Assembly: GCA_964426135.1 (NCBI GenBank) | Contig: CAYRPN010000045.1 | Location: 1-42,148 of the forward strand | Length of the DNA: 42,148 nt | Source of the DNA: CAYRPN01 sp964426135 | GTDB lineage: Bacteria > Planctomycetota > Phycisphaerae > Phycisphaerales > Phycisphaeraceae | Direction: 5' to 3' | Notes under the pieces: model-generated | Told to the model about the DNA's origin: nothing | Databases searched by the model: none | The model's input: only the letters and a program-made list of their open reading frames with translations | Position numbers and translations under genes: made by a program | Shown: piece by piece, positions 1 to 13,736 of the stretch | How the letters are laid out: every line of letters starts with the position of its first letter | How positions within the stretch are numbered: the first letter of the stretch is position 1

Positions 1-37
1 GGATACAGACGCGGGAGACGACTAAATGTTCAATATA

Positions 38-178
38 TTATGCTCTGATTAGTAACTCTGAAAGCACGCCGCGATCAACATAAATATCATATAGCTTCCG
101 ATAATCTGTTTCCCTCTCTGCGCGCCGCTCGATTTGTTTCACCGCAGATTCGACTTCAGATGATCGCAGATCAATCAT
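38..178 (-). CDS. small hypothetical protein, 46 aa
   Basis: A short reading frame starts at an ATG (178-176) and ends with TAA at 40-38. An in-frame stop lies 12 bases before the ATG. A Shine-Dalgarno-like AGAGGT ends about four bases upstream of the start. The predicted peptide is charged and mostly helical-looking (it contains the stretch DYRKLYDIYVDRG and ends ELLIRA). I do not recognise a family. The segment is much richer in A/T than the rest of the window, so it could be a transferred gene, an antitoxin-like protein or a remnant. Confidence is low because the ORF is short. Confidence 0.35.
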   Translation of the reverse strand: MIDLRSSEVESAVKQIERRAERETDYRKLYDIYVDRGVLSELLIRA

Positions 179-238
179 TTGGACCTCTGGTTAGGATGGC
201 ACTTGGTCAGTTTATCACTATCCAGCAATGAACGCCTT

Positions 239-1330
239 TCATAAGCTTTGCGTCAAGCTCTGCACCGCGCCGCCTTCGTTGACGTGCCTTCGGATGTATC
301 GAACGACGGCGAGTTGGTGGCGGCGGGATTCGATGGGGACGATCTTGCCGCGCTTGGCGAACAGGCCTGCGGGGCATTGGAGCAGGCCCGCCGCTTTGAC
401 GTGGCGCGAGCACCAACTCTTGGCTTTTCCGATGAGGTAGCGCGGGCGCGGGTCCAGGCCATCCGCGCGCCAGTGAGCGGGGCAAAGCCCACCCACTCCC
501 GTGGGTGGGCTCGGCGGGAGCGGAACGACGCTGAGGGGAGGGGGAGGCGGCGGAGACGGCGTGGGTGGGTTGTCCAGGGCAGACCCACCTACTGGAGTCG
601 GTGGATTGTCCATGGCAGGCCCACCCACAGGAGTGGGTGGACTTGCCGCGTGGTTGCAATCGGATATGTCGTCGAAGGTGTTCTCGGGGGTGTCATCATC
701 ATCGTCGGTGAAGTAGCCGGCGGCGGATTCGATCAGGGATTTCAATTGTTCCCAAGGAATGTCAGGGACGGCTCCAATTTCAGGGAAGACAATCTCAGGG
801 ACGACGTGCTCAGTCGCGGCATGTTCTGAGACGACGTGCTCAGGGCCGACAAACTCATGGCCGACAACCTTGGAATCGACCGCATCGGATACAGGCGTTG
901 CGACGTCGCTCCTCCGTGCGCACGGCAATGCCGAGGCATGGCCCAACAAGGCGGGACGCATGGATGCCGATGCCGCGGCATGCGGTGATGGCGGGGCAAT
1001 GACAAAGGGCGAGAACCTTGCGAGGACGTGGAAGTGGGTCGCGGTGACGCAGAGATCGACGACCTCGACGCCGTAATGCCGCAGGGCTTCGGCGATGCGG
1101 CGGCAGGCTTCCTCGCGGGCGGCTGGGGGCAGCCAGACGGGCGGGCGGTTCATGAGACGCCTGGAGCGGGCAAGGCGGCCGGCGTATTTGCCTTGGGGCG
1201 GCGGGTTCTTGTAGTCGCCTTCGATGTGTTCGCGGTGGTGGCGGGTGCGAAAGCCGCGCTCGTCACCGGGGAGCCACTGGCCGAAGGTGGAGGCCATGCA
1301 GTGGTACCAGTTGCGCCAGGGGAGGAGCAT
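239..1330 (-). CDS. REP-associated tyrosine transposase (Y1/IS200-like family) with repeat-filled insert
   Basis: This encodes a 363 aa protein of the HUH single-strand transposase superfamily (REP-associated, RAYT type), which nicks and moves palindromic DNA. The N-terminal part (residues 13-60) contains the hallmark segments FGQWLPGDERGF, RTRHHREHIEGDYKNPPP and the LARSRRLM region. The HUH metal-binding pair is H99-F-H101 (HFHVLARF). The C-terminal part holds YLIGKAKSW, the AKRGK segment and VVRYIRRHV, where Y345 is a candidate catalytic tyrosine. Family members are usually about 200-250 aa. The excess is a low-complexity insert (about residues 107-265) with PPTPVGG repeats encoded by REP-like palindromes and EH/PE-rich quasi-repeats. 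No good ribosome-binding site was seen. Activity may be impaired by the insert. Confidence 0.8.
   Translation of the reverse strand: MLLPWRNWYHCMASTFGQWLPGDERGFRTRHHREHIEGDYKNPPPQGKYAGRLARSRRLMNRPPVWLPPAAREEACRRIAEALRHYGVEVVDLCVTATHFHVLARFSPFVIAPPSPHAAASASMRPALLGHASALPCARRSDVATPVSDAVDSKVVGHEFVGPEHVVSEHAATEHVVPEIVFPEIGAVPDIPWEQLKSLIESAAGYFTDDDDDTPENTFDDISDCNHAASPPTPVGGPAMDNPPTPVGGSALDNPPTPSPPPPPPLSVVPLPPSPPTGVGGLCPAHWRADGLDPRPRYLIGKAKSWCSRHVKAAGLLQCPAGLFAKRGKIVPIESRRHQLAVVRYIRRHVNEGGAVQSLTQSL
487..642. repeat. REP-like palindromes and 36-bp direct repeat inside the transposase gene
   Basis: There are three imperfect palindromes: 487-510 (arms GCCCACCCAC / GTGGGTGGGC), 583-606 and 619-642. The last two sit in two tandem units of about 36 bp (571-606 and 607-642). 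They keep the transposase reading frame open and encode repeated TPVGG motifs. The same arm sequence occurs in the hairpin at 1401-1428 just upstream of the gene. Confidence 0.75.
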
Positions 1331-1394
1331 GAAGGTAGGGTAATGTTTGGTCGGTGGATGTCAAGGAAAAGGAGAGTGATTTTGGGAAGTGGTT

Positions 1395-1429
1395 AAAAAA
1401 AAGCCCACCCTCAGGAGAGGGTGGGCTTT
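1395..1429 (-). terminator. intrinsic terminator downstream of groEL, also a REP-like palindrome
   Basis: Read on the minus strand, a GC-rich stem (arms GCCCACCCTC / GAGGGTGGGC) is followed by a run of eight T residues. It lies about 115 bases after the groEL stop, so it fits a Rho-independent terminator for the groES-groEL unit. The stem shares its GCCCACCC arm with the palindromes inside the neighbouring transposase gene, so a mobile palindrome may have been co-opted as terminator. Confidence 0.7.
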
Positions 1430-1541
1430 CGCAGGTTCTATTCGATTCGGGGTGGCGATGGAGTTTCAGGGGTATTGAAATCCCGATCCTCGATCAATCG
1501 TCAGCTTCGATCTTGGATGAGTCATCCACTTCGATCTTCGC

Positions 1542-3179
<1,638 letters not shown>

Positions 3180-3234
3180 ATCGTGGATTCCTTGTGTTGG
3201 TTTGTTGCGTGGGAAACTGAAATTCCAAATCTCA

Positions 3235-3318
3235 AATCTGAGATTTCACATTTCGAATCTGAGATTTCACATTTCGAATCTGAGATTTGAAATTTCAAAT
3301 CTGCGATTTCACATTTCA
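3235..3318. repeat. four 21-bp AT-rich tandem repeats between groES and groEL
   Basis: Four head-to-tail 21-bp units start at 3235, 3256, 3277 and 3298, with the pattern AATCTGAGATTTCACATTTC plus one base. The first two are identical and the last two differ at a few positions. The fourth unit contains the groES stop codon (3318-3316). The tract is far richer in A/T than its surroundings. Confidence 0.85.
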
Positions 3319-3642
3319 CTCGATGACCGCGAGGATGTCGTCTTCGCTGATGATGAGCAGTTCTTCGTCGTTGAGCTTGACTTCGGTGCCGCCCCACTTG
3401 CCCAGGAGGATCTTGTCGCCGACTTTGACCTGGAACGGAGCGCGGGTGCCGTTGTCGAGCACCTTGCCGTCGCCGATGGCGATGATGCTGGCCTGCTGGG
3501 GCTTCTCCTTGGCAGTGTCAGGGAGATACAGACCGCTCTTGGTCTTCGTCTCGCTCTCGGCGCGTTTGACAAGAATCTTGTCGCCGAGGGGACGGAGCTT
3601 GGTCTTGGACTTGGACGGGGCGGAAGCGGTTGCGGTAGCCAT
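3316..3642 (-). CDS. groES: co-chaperonin GroES, 10 kDa
   Basis: This is the seven-fold lid of the GroEL chamber. The 108 aa product carries the family segments LRPLGDKILVKR, a mobile-loop region (ESETKTKSGLYLPDTA), VGDKILLGKWGGTEV and the C-terminal ISEDDILAVIE. It is about 10 residues longer than typical GroES because of a Ser/Thr/Ala/Lys-rich N-terminal lead (MATATASAPSKSKTK). An AAGGAG ribosome-binding site lies about nine bases before the ATG. It is the first gene of the groES-groEL pair, with a receiver-like gene about 100 bases upstream. The stop codon lies inside a tandem repeat that spans the spacer to groEL. Confidence 0.96.
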   Translation of the reverse strand: MATATASAPSKSKTKLRPLGDKILVKRAESETKTKSGLYLPDTAKEKPQQASIIAIGDGKVLDNGTRAPFQVKVGDKILLGKWGGTEVKLNDEELLIISEDDILAVIE

Positions 3643-3743
3643 TGAGCGAGACTCCTTGTGATCTGGCCGCGATATTCACGGCATGGGGTTGAACAGTTGG
3701 TTCGGTAAGGACTTGAAAGTATGTAAGCAACGCGTTTCGATCT

Positions 3744-4298
3744 CTACTTCACATCATCGGGGCTCTTGCCCGTGGGCGGTTCGGGCCAAAGGCCTTGATA
3801 CAGTCGATCCAACATTCGCCTGAACACTCCGAGCATCTGCTCGAGGCCCACGTTGTTCTCCAGCACGGTGAACGCGCCCAATCGCAGCGCCTCGTGCAGC
3901 AACCTTTGCACATCCCGGCTGGTGATCGTCCGGCTGTGCACGATGATCACCGGCGGATGCTGCGGCATGCGGCGGAACAGCTCAAGCAGCCACAAGCCGC
4001 CGGACAATCCCTGCGGCGTCGGCGCCGGCTCCGCCTGCGGCGATGCGGCCGGTGCCACGCGCGGGATCGATACATCCACCACCGCCGCATGGATCGGCAC
4101 CCGCGACGCGACCTCAAGCGCCTCTTCGCCGCAGCAGGCGCGGTACGAATGCACGCCCATCGGCTCCATCAGTCGCGGCAACTGGTGCGACCAATGCTCC
4201 GGCCCACGCAGGCGATCCTCCGTCAGCAACACGTTGAACCGCCCACGGTCCTTGGTTGGGGACTGGACTGGCTCAGGATGGAAGCGCACGTTCCGCAT
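3744..4298 (-). CDS. degenerate response-regulator receiver-domain protein
   Basis: A stand-alone receiver-like (CheY fold) protein of about 184 aa. Visible elements are the acidic pair after strand 1 (VLLTED, E27/D28), the candidate phospho-acceptor region AAVVDVSIP (D75) and VIIVHS for strand 4. The conserved lysine of strand 5 is not obvious: the segment reads AFTVLENN. A loop rich in Ala/Pro/Gln follows D75. No output domain is present. The reading frame is open to an ATG at 4382, but the first 28 codons have far lower GC at third positions than the rest, so I place the start at 4298. It lies just upstream of groES on the same strand. A role in stress signalling is only a guess. Confidence 0.6.
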   Translation of the reverse strand: MRNVRFHPEPVQSPTKDRGRFNVLLTEDRLRGPEHWSHQLPRLMEPMGVHSYRACCGEEALEVASRVPIHAAVVDVSIPRVAPAASPQAEPAPTPQGLSGGLWLLELFRRMPQHPPVIIVHSRTITSRDVQRLLHEALRLGAFTVLENNVGLEQMLGVFRRMLDRLYQGLWPEPPTGKSPDDVK

Positions 4299-4495
4299 GG
4301 GTGGACTATCGCCGGCATGACAGGGGCAAAGCGGGTGCCAGCAGGATGCTCGCCTTTCAAGGCGACCAAATGCCGTTACCATCGCTTAGACATGGACTTA
4401 CGATCGATCATTAGCGATGCCACCGGTCACGGCTGGTCGCCCTCCCCTGCCACAGACCGTCGCCGACCCCCGTGTGCGGTGTCGATTTGGCAGGC

Positions 4496-6247
4496 TCACC
4501 ACGCCCAGTGCCGAAGCGTGTCGATCACGATGTCGAGCATCCGATTCAGGCTGGACTGCGGCATGGCGGGGACGGGCATCAGCACCAGCACATTGCCCAG
4601 CGGTCGGATGAGCAGGCCCTGGCGCCGCATGGCGAGGCAGAGGGCGGCGCCGAGGGGCGATCCGTAGTCGTCGGCGGGCTCGGCAACGCCGGACGAGTCG
4701 GCGGGTGTCTGGCTCGGCGATGCTTGATCGTTGCGCGTCGAAAGCCCACGCATGGCAATGCGTGGGCTTTGTGGATCAAGTTCGATGCCGATCATCAAGC
4801 CGCGCTGGCGCACGTCGATGACCGTCGGAAACGCGCGATGATCGCGCAGGGCGTCGAGGCGCTTTGAGATCAGCATCGCGCTTCGGCGGATGTGCTCCAG
4901 CAGATCGTTCTTCTCGAAGAGATCGAGCGACGCCAGTGCCGCCGCACAGCCCAGTGCGTTGCCGCAGAAGGTGTGGCCGTGATAGAGCGTCTTGCGTTCC
5001 GCCAGTTCACCGCAAAAGGCCTGCTCGATTTCATCGGTACATAGAGTCGCTGCAAGTGGAAGATAGCCGCCGGTCAACCCCTTCCCCAGACAGAGTATGT
5101 CTGGCTGTATGTTCTCGTGTTGACAAGCGAACATACTTCCAGTGCGGCCGAAGCCGGTGGCGACTTCGTCAGCGATGAGTAGCGTGTTGTATTTCTTCGC
5201 CAATTCCGCCACGCCGCGCAGGAAGCCGGGCGGCTGACAGATCATGCCGGCGGCGCCCTGCATGATCGGTTCAATGACAACGCCGGCGACTTCGTCCTGG
5301 TGCTGGTTCAGCAATGTCTCTAGATCGCGAAGGCAAGCATCGCGCAACAACTCGCCGAGGGCCGGCTGTTCGCTGGGCCAAACGCTCAGGATATGGTCAG
5401 GGTCGCAGCTGATCGCCGCAATCGGCGAGGGAAGCCCGCCGCCGGTGCTAAGCAGTCGGACCGGATCCGGCACCGGCGCGAAGTATGTTGGAAACACCAT
5501 CGACACATACGGCTTGTGAAACACCTCGCTGAAGCCCACGGACATGCTGCCCGTGGTGTCGCCGTGATACGCGCCGGTGAAGCCGATGAACTTCGATCGC
5601 TGCGGTCGTCCCTGATGAAACCAGTATCCGACGGCCATCTTGAACGCCACTTCCAATGCGGTGGCGCCGGCGTCAGAGTAGAAGACCTTGTTGAGTCGAC
5701 CGGCGTCCGGCCCCCTCTCCCTCCGGGAGAGGGCTGGGGGGAGGGCCGGACCACCTTGTGCGATTGGTTCACGACGTTCGTCGTCTTTGCGCTGCCTGAA
5801 CGCGGCCGAGTCTGCCGCAGGCGAGGTGGTCGCATGGCGATCGCGAGCATGTCCGTTCTCCGCGCCCTCACCCCTGCCCTCTCCCGGAGGGAGAGGGGGT
5901 TCGTCCTCCGTTGCTTTAGCACCTGGCGCGACCGCGCACAATTTCGCCGCCAGTTCGATGCTCGGCGGTGACGCCAGTCCCAGCAGCGTGCTGTGCGCCA
6001 CCTTGTCGAGTTGAGCGCGGATCGCCGCGTCGATCTTCGGCACGCGGTGGCCGTGGACGTTGCACCACAGGCTGGAGACGCCGTCGATGTAGCGGTTGCC
6101 GCGCGTGTCGAAGAGATACTCGCCCTCGCCGCGATCAATGATGACCGGCTCCGTCTCGCGCCATTGTTTCATCGGCGTGAACGGATGCCAGACGTGGGCG
6201 TGATCCAGCGCGGCGAGGCGGCGCGTGTTGTCATCGGATGCACTCAT
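4496..6247 (-). CDS. bioA: adenosylmethionine-8-amino-7-oxononanoate aminotransferase (BioA) with in-frame repeat insertions
   Basis: BioA is a PLP enzyme of biotin synthesis that transfers the amino group of S-adenosylmethionine to KAPA to form DAPA. Family motifs seen are HVWHPFTPMKQW near the N terminus, GAYHGDTTGSMS, the DEVATGFGRTG segment, the PLP lysine K389 in LGKGLTGGYLP and GHTFCGNALGCAAA. The protein is 583 aa against about 430 for the family. The excess is explained by an insert at about residues 116-181, coded by an inverted pair of REP-like palindromes, and by a second insert near 493-503, coded by a different palindrome. Both keep the frame. It follows the short PPDK paralogue by 27 bases. 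No other bio genes are in the window. Confidence 0.92.
   Translation of the reverse strand: MSASDDNTRRLAALDHAHVWHPFTPMKQWRETEPVIIDRGEGEYLFDTRGNRYIDGVSSLWCNVHGHRVPKIDAAIRAQLDKVAHSTLLGLASPPSIELAAKLCAVAPGAKATEDEPPLPPGEGRGEGAENGHARDRHATTSPAADSAAFRQRKDDERREPIAQGGPALPPALSRRERGPDAGRLNKVFYSDAGATALEVAFKMAVGYWFHQGRPQRSKFIGFTGAYHGDTTGSMSVGFSEVFHKPYVSMVFPTYFAPVPDPVRLLSTGGGLPSPIAAISCDPDHILSVWPSEQPALGELLRDACLRDLETLLNQHQDEVAGVVIEPIMQGAAGMICQPPGFLRGVAELAKKYNTLLIADEVATGFGRTGSMFACQHENIQPDILCLGKGLTGGYLPLAATLCTDEIEQAFCGELAERKTLYHGHTFCGNALGCAAALASLDLFEKNDLLEHIRRSAMLISKRLDALRDHRAFPTVIDVRQRGLMIGIELDPQSPRIAMRGLSTRNDQASPSQTPADSSGVAEPADDYGSPLGAALCLAMRRQGLLIRPLGNVLVLMPVPAMPQSSLNRMLDIVIDTLRHWAW
4741..4770. repeat. palindromic repeat inside bioA, identical to the copy at 8015-8044
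   Basis: A 30-bp near-perfect palindrome with arms AAAGCCCACGCAT and ATGCGTGGGCTTT around GGCA. It lies in frame within bioA and encodes part of the PRIAMRGLS segment. An identical 30-bp copy lies in the intergenic region at 8015-8044. Confidence 0.85.
5706..5901. repeat. inverted pair of REP-like palindromes inserted within bioA
   Basis: The left copy (5706-5750) contains CCCTCTCC/GGAGAGGG arms followed by a G-rich tail. The right copy (5864-5901) is the same unit in opposite orientation. About 113 bp of unrelated sequence separates them. The pair is read through in frame by bioA and encodes segments such as LPPGEGRGEG and LSRRERG. Further copies are at 19909-19952, 33404-33448 and 33640-33680. 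Confidence 0.85.
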
Positions 6248-6274
6248 CGCGCGACAGTTTAGCGGGCCCGACCG

Positions 6275-7948
<1,674 letters not shown>

Positions 7949-8014
7949 AGGGAACTCGACGGAATCGTTTCAGTGCGAGAAGGCAAAGCGAGAAAAGGCA
8001 GAACGCGAAAAGGA

Positions 8015-8044
8015 AAAGCCCACGCATGGCAATGCGTGGGCTTT
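8015..8044. repeat. intergenic copy of the 30-bp palindrome found in bioA
   Basis: Arms AAAGCCCACGCAT / ATGCGTGGGCTTT, identical over 30 bases to 4741-4770. It lies between ppdK and its short paralogue. Read on the minus strand the stem is followed by TTTTCC, so it could act as a weak terminator after ppdK. Confidence 0.8.
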
Positions 8045-8097
8045 CAGGGTGACACGTTGTGGGGCGCTATGCAACTGCGCTGTGATGACTCGGCGTC

Positions 8098-8199
8098 GGG
8101 TGCGTCAAGTCCGCGCGGACGCACCGGTTTCGCCAGCGTCAAGTCATTCGACAACCCTTCATCCATCGTGGTGCGTCCGCGCCGAGCCTTGACGCACCC
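8098..8199. repeat. inverted repeat pair downstream of ppdK
   Basis: Two units face each other: 8098-8125 begins GGGTGCGTCAAG and 8170-8199 ends CTTGACGCACCC. Each is itself partly palindromic (GGTGCGTC / GACGCACC). A related copy lies upstream of ppdK at 11228-11259, so the gene is bracketed by this family. Confidence 0.7.
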
Positions 8200-8206
8200 T
8201 ACGCGA

Positions 8207-11011
<2,805 letters not shown>

Positions 11012-11227
11012 GGGGTTCGATCCTTGCTGAACGAGGTCTTGAAAAAGGGGAAATTTCCGCCGCCAAACGCTTGTTGCCGGCGAAGGGGGTGGGCACCGAC
11101 GTAACTCGCCTGCGATCTCCTCCGGGCACAGGCCCGCAAAGGAATCGCGGATTGTAGTGATCGCGGGAAACGCGTCAAAGACGTCGCTGGCCGCATGCAG
11201 GGCGATCGGAGGCACCGGCGCCGCATG

Positions 11228-11259
11228 TAGGGTGTGTCAAGGCTCGGCGCAGACGCACC
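11228..11259. repeat. repeat unit related to 8098-8199
   Basis: A single degenerate copy (GGTGTGTCAAGG ... GACGCACC) upstream of ppdK. A truncated copy with CCTTGACGCACC also occurs near 12595. Confidence 0.6.
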
Positions 11260-11279
11260 AAGTTGGACTTACTTTTTTC

Positions 11280-11532
11280 GGTTCATCCGGCGAATGCGTA
11301 CTTCACAACCGTTGAATACGCAGCGTCGAAGAATTGCTCAGAGCCGGAGTCTGTGACTCCGGTCGATTTGAAGCGGCTCAATGCCGCTTCAAATCGTATT
11401 TGCGCCCTGCATTCCGGGTTGACCGTGCGTCTACCGCGCCGAGTTTCGCCTCGCCGGATTCGATCCGGCTCGGCGAACCGGAGTCACAGACTCCGGCTCT
11501 GACAAGGCAGGTACGCATTCGTCGGATGAACC
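11280..11532. mobile_element. 253-bp nested palindromic element (MITE-like)
   Basis: The outer arms 11280-11301 and 11511-11532 are inverted repeats of 22 bases with one mismatch. Inside are perfect 24-base inverted arms at 11340-11363 and 11477-11500, each also partly self-palindromic. Inside those are a 14-bp stem at 11364-11377/11383-11396 and another stem at 11453-11459/11463-11469. No ORF is supported in it. The arrangement would fold into a branched cruciform, as expected of a non-autonomous element. Confidence 0.7.
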
Positions 11533-11561
11533 ATTGATGTGCTGACGCTTGCGTCCGCCAA

Positions 11562-12422
11562 TCACCGCCTGACGAAATGGATCACCTGCCCCGTGTACTG
11601 CTGAGCGAACTCGTCAGTCGAAAGACGAATCACGCCCAGTTCCGGGTCGGCGATGCGGATGCTGCCCCGATCCACCGACAAAATCACCACCATGTGCAAC
11701 TGCGTCGTCTCCGTCTGCAGCGGCGTGATCAGCGGCGGCTGCAGCAGGACCAGTTCCGTCAACGCCGGCTGGAGCAATTCGGGACGGAGCGTGCTGGCGA
11801 TGCGGGCGCTGCGAATGGATGCCTCGCTCGTATTGGCAGCGACGACACTTTCTGTCTCGCGATCCAGCTTGCGGCGCAGGCCGTCGAGCGCCCGGATCAG
11901 CGTCGATCCGGTGCCGGGGCGGGTCTGCGTCAGGTCCGCCATCTCCGCCTCGCTGGTCAATACGCCCAGGCGATGCAGGGCCGTGGCGCAGGCGGCGGGG
12001 ACGCAGGTGTAATCCTGGCTCTGCATGACGAGCGTCTGGCGCGACGATTCGCCCAGCACGCGGGCCGGGGCGGACTGGAGCATCCAGATGGAGCCTTGCA
12101 GAAAGAAGATGCCGCCGAAGAACGCGGCGAGAATTGTGATGCGTCGCTGACGTGGCAGGCTGGCGTTGGTCCAGGCGACGCCAACGATCGCCATGAACAT
12201 CGGCACGGCTCCGACGCCTTCGACGTGCGCCAACACGCTGACCGGCAGCACATGCACCGCCACGGCTGGATGGTGCAGCAGCCAGACCCAGATCGCCAGC
12301 AGGCTCAGCGCCCCGCCGCCAACCAGCGCCGCCCTCTGGCGCGAGCCGCGCGACAGCCGGTTGCCGGCGATGAACCCGAGCACCGCCAGCACAGAGAGCA
12401 GAATAAACCAGAACACCTGCAC
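11562..12422 (-). CDS. membrane-anchored peptidase C39-like protein
   Basis: The N-terminal third has several hydrophobic membrane segments (VFWFILLSVLAVLGFIAG, the ALSLLAIWVWLL region, AVPMFMAIVGVAW, the ILAAFFGGIFFLQ region). A papain-like domain resembling peptidase family C39 follows. It has VMQSQDYTCVPAACATAL with candidate catalytic Q134 and C140, then H243 (QLHMVVIL) and D259 (RIADPE). C39 domains usually cleave double-glycine leader peptides in bacteriocin exporters, but no ABC domain or substrate is nearby, so the substrate is unknown. I favour a GTG start at 12422 because GGAGAG precedes it by seven bases. An ATG further upstream at 12479 has weaker support. Confidence 0.72.
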   Translation of the reverse strand: MQVFWFILLSVLAVLGFIAGNRLSRGSRQRAALVGGGALSLLAIWVWLLHHPAVAVHVLPVSVLAHVEGVGAVPMFMAIVGVAWTNASLPRQRRITILAAFFGGIFFLQGSIWMLQSAPARVLGESSRQTLVMQSQDYTCVPAACATALHRLGVLTSEAEMADLTQTRPGTGSTLIRALDGLRRKLDRETESVVAANTSEASIRSARIASTLRPELLQPALTELVLLQPPLITPLQTETTQLHMVVILSVDRGSIRIADPELGVIRLSTDEFAQQYTGQVIHFVRR

Positions 12423-12992
12423 CCTTTTTCTCTCCCTCGAAAGGCCCCGCCATGCCCCCGTTTCGGCACAACAGATCAAGGGTGGTATCGACGGGCGGGG
12501 GGCGTTTATTCACGGGGATCGCCGGGCGAAGCGATTGCATGGCCTGTTTGGGACGGCTGGGCCGTCCGTAGCGACTCGGCTGACTTGCCGGAGCCTTGAC
12601 GCACCGGCTTGTCTGAGCCGCGACGTGTCAGCAGGCGGTTGCCGACGTTTGGAGGTTCGCGACGGGCAATTCCGCCGGCTGAAAAGGCAAACTCGGTTCG
12701 GGCGCGATCCTTGATAGCCGGCCCGTCCGCGGGGCGCGTGGGCGCGAGCGGGTTGCAAGACCCGCGCTCCGCGGCCGTTGCGGCGTCGAACAAAGGCCAG
12801 AACGATGGTGTTTCGGTCGTGTTCTTTACCCAGATTTATCAAATGACGGTGAAGGCCGAAAATCTCGTTCTTTCGAAGAACTCTGCTTGCATACCGGTTC
12901 AACAATCTGGTAATCTCCCAATTCGTCGCGGTGAACTGGTTTTTCCCCCTGCCGCTGGCGTCACACGCCAGCCTGAGTGAGAGAGGTTTGAG
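12423..12992. other. divergent intergenic region without a supported gene
   Basis: The 570 bp lie between the C39-like gene and the PEP-CTERM gene. They hold short palindromes: around 12549-12567 (GGACGG...CCGTCC), 12744-12769 (GAGCGGGTT...CCGCGCTC) and 12954-12972 (GCTGGCGT...ACGCCAGC). The last lies just before the ribosome-binding site AGAGAGG of the downstream gene. No open frame with coding character was seen. Confidence 0.6.
12886..12915 (+). promoter_or_regulatory. possible sigma-70-type promoter for the PEP-CTERM gene
   Basis: TTGCAT and TAATCT hexamers are separated by 18 bases, about 75 bases before the ATG at 12993. A small hairpin follows in the untranslated region. This is a pattern match only. 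Confidence 0.3.
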
Positions 12993-13727
12993 ATGAAATC
13001 TTCCCTGAAGGTGATGAGCGCGTGCTTTGCGGTGGCGATGGCCTCGGAAGCCAACGCCGTCACAGTTTACTCGCAGGACTTCAATGCGAACGACGGCGGG
13101 TACACGGTGAGCAACACGGGTCCTGTCGCAGATCCTTGGACATATAGCGGCGCGGGACCCAATGGAAACTGGTTCACCAATGGCACGGATAATCTCAACT
13201 TGCCCGGCATTCCCTCCTCGTCCGCGTTGACCAGCCCGACCATCAATGTAACCACTGGTGGCCCGCTGACGCTTTCGTTCCTCCACCGTTACAATTTCGA
13301 GTTCGATGGCATTCGCTGGGAAGGCGGCGCGGTGTTCGTCAGCGTGAACGCCGGTGCCTTCCAATATGTTCCAATCGCCAATTTCCTTTCCAACGGCTAC
13401 GACGGTGTCCTCACCGGCAATACCGTGTTAAACGGGCAGCAGGGTTTTAACGGTGTCTCTGGTTTCCCCGGAGACACTACTCCGATCGGTCAGAACGCCG
13501 GCATCTTCATCACCAGCGTTGCCAGCATCGGGAACTTCAACGTCGGCGACACGCTTTCAGTGCGTTTTCTAGGCACCTGGGACGAGTTTGCTGAAGGCAA
13601 CCTGCCCAACTGGGAAATCACCACGGTGACGATCACCGGCGTCGATGTGCCCGAACCCGCCACCGCCCTCTTCGGTGTGCTGAGCCTGGCGGCGCTGGCG
13701 CGGCGGCGTCGCGCCGTGCAGTGGTGA
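12993..13727 (+). CDS. PEP-CTERM sorting-domain exported protein
   Basis: A 244 aa secreted protein. It has an N-terminal signal peptide (cleavage likely after A22, in EANA) and a long Gly/Asn/Thr-rich beta-type domain. The C terminus (219-244) is a PEP-CTERM signal: VPEPATA, a hydrophobic stretch and a final Arg cluster (ARRRR). PEP-CTERM proteins are processed by exosortase, which is not encoded in this window. An AGAGAGG ribosome-binding site is present. The central region starts YSQDFNANDGGYTVSNTG, which resembles surface or matrix proteins with lectin-like folds. The ligand is unknown. Confidence 0.9.
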   Translation: MKSSLKVMSACFAVAMASEANAVTVYSQDFNANDGGYTVSNTGPVADPWTYSGAGPNGNWFTNGTDNLNLPGIPSSSALTSPTINVTTGGPLTLSFLHRYNFEFDGIRWEGGAVFVSVNAGAFQYVPIANFLSNGYDGVLTGNTVLNGQQGFNGVSGFPGDTTPIGQNAGIFITSVASIGNFNVGDTLSVRFLGTWDEFAEGNLPNWEITTVTITGVDVPEPATALFGVLSLAALARRRRAVQW

Positions 13728-13736
13728 TGCTCCACC

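Noticed and set aside
3643..3760. CIRCE operator for heat-shock control of groESL
   Set aside because: The TTAGCACTC / GAGTGCTAA inverted repeat was looked for upstream of groES and not found.
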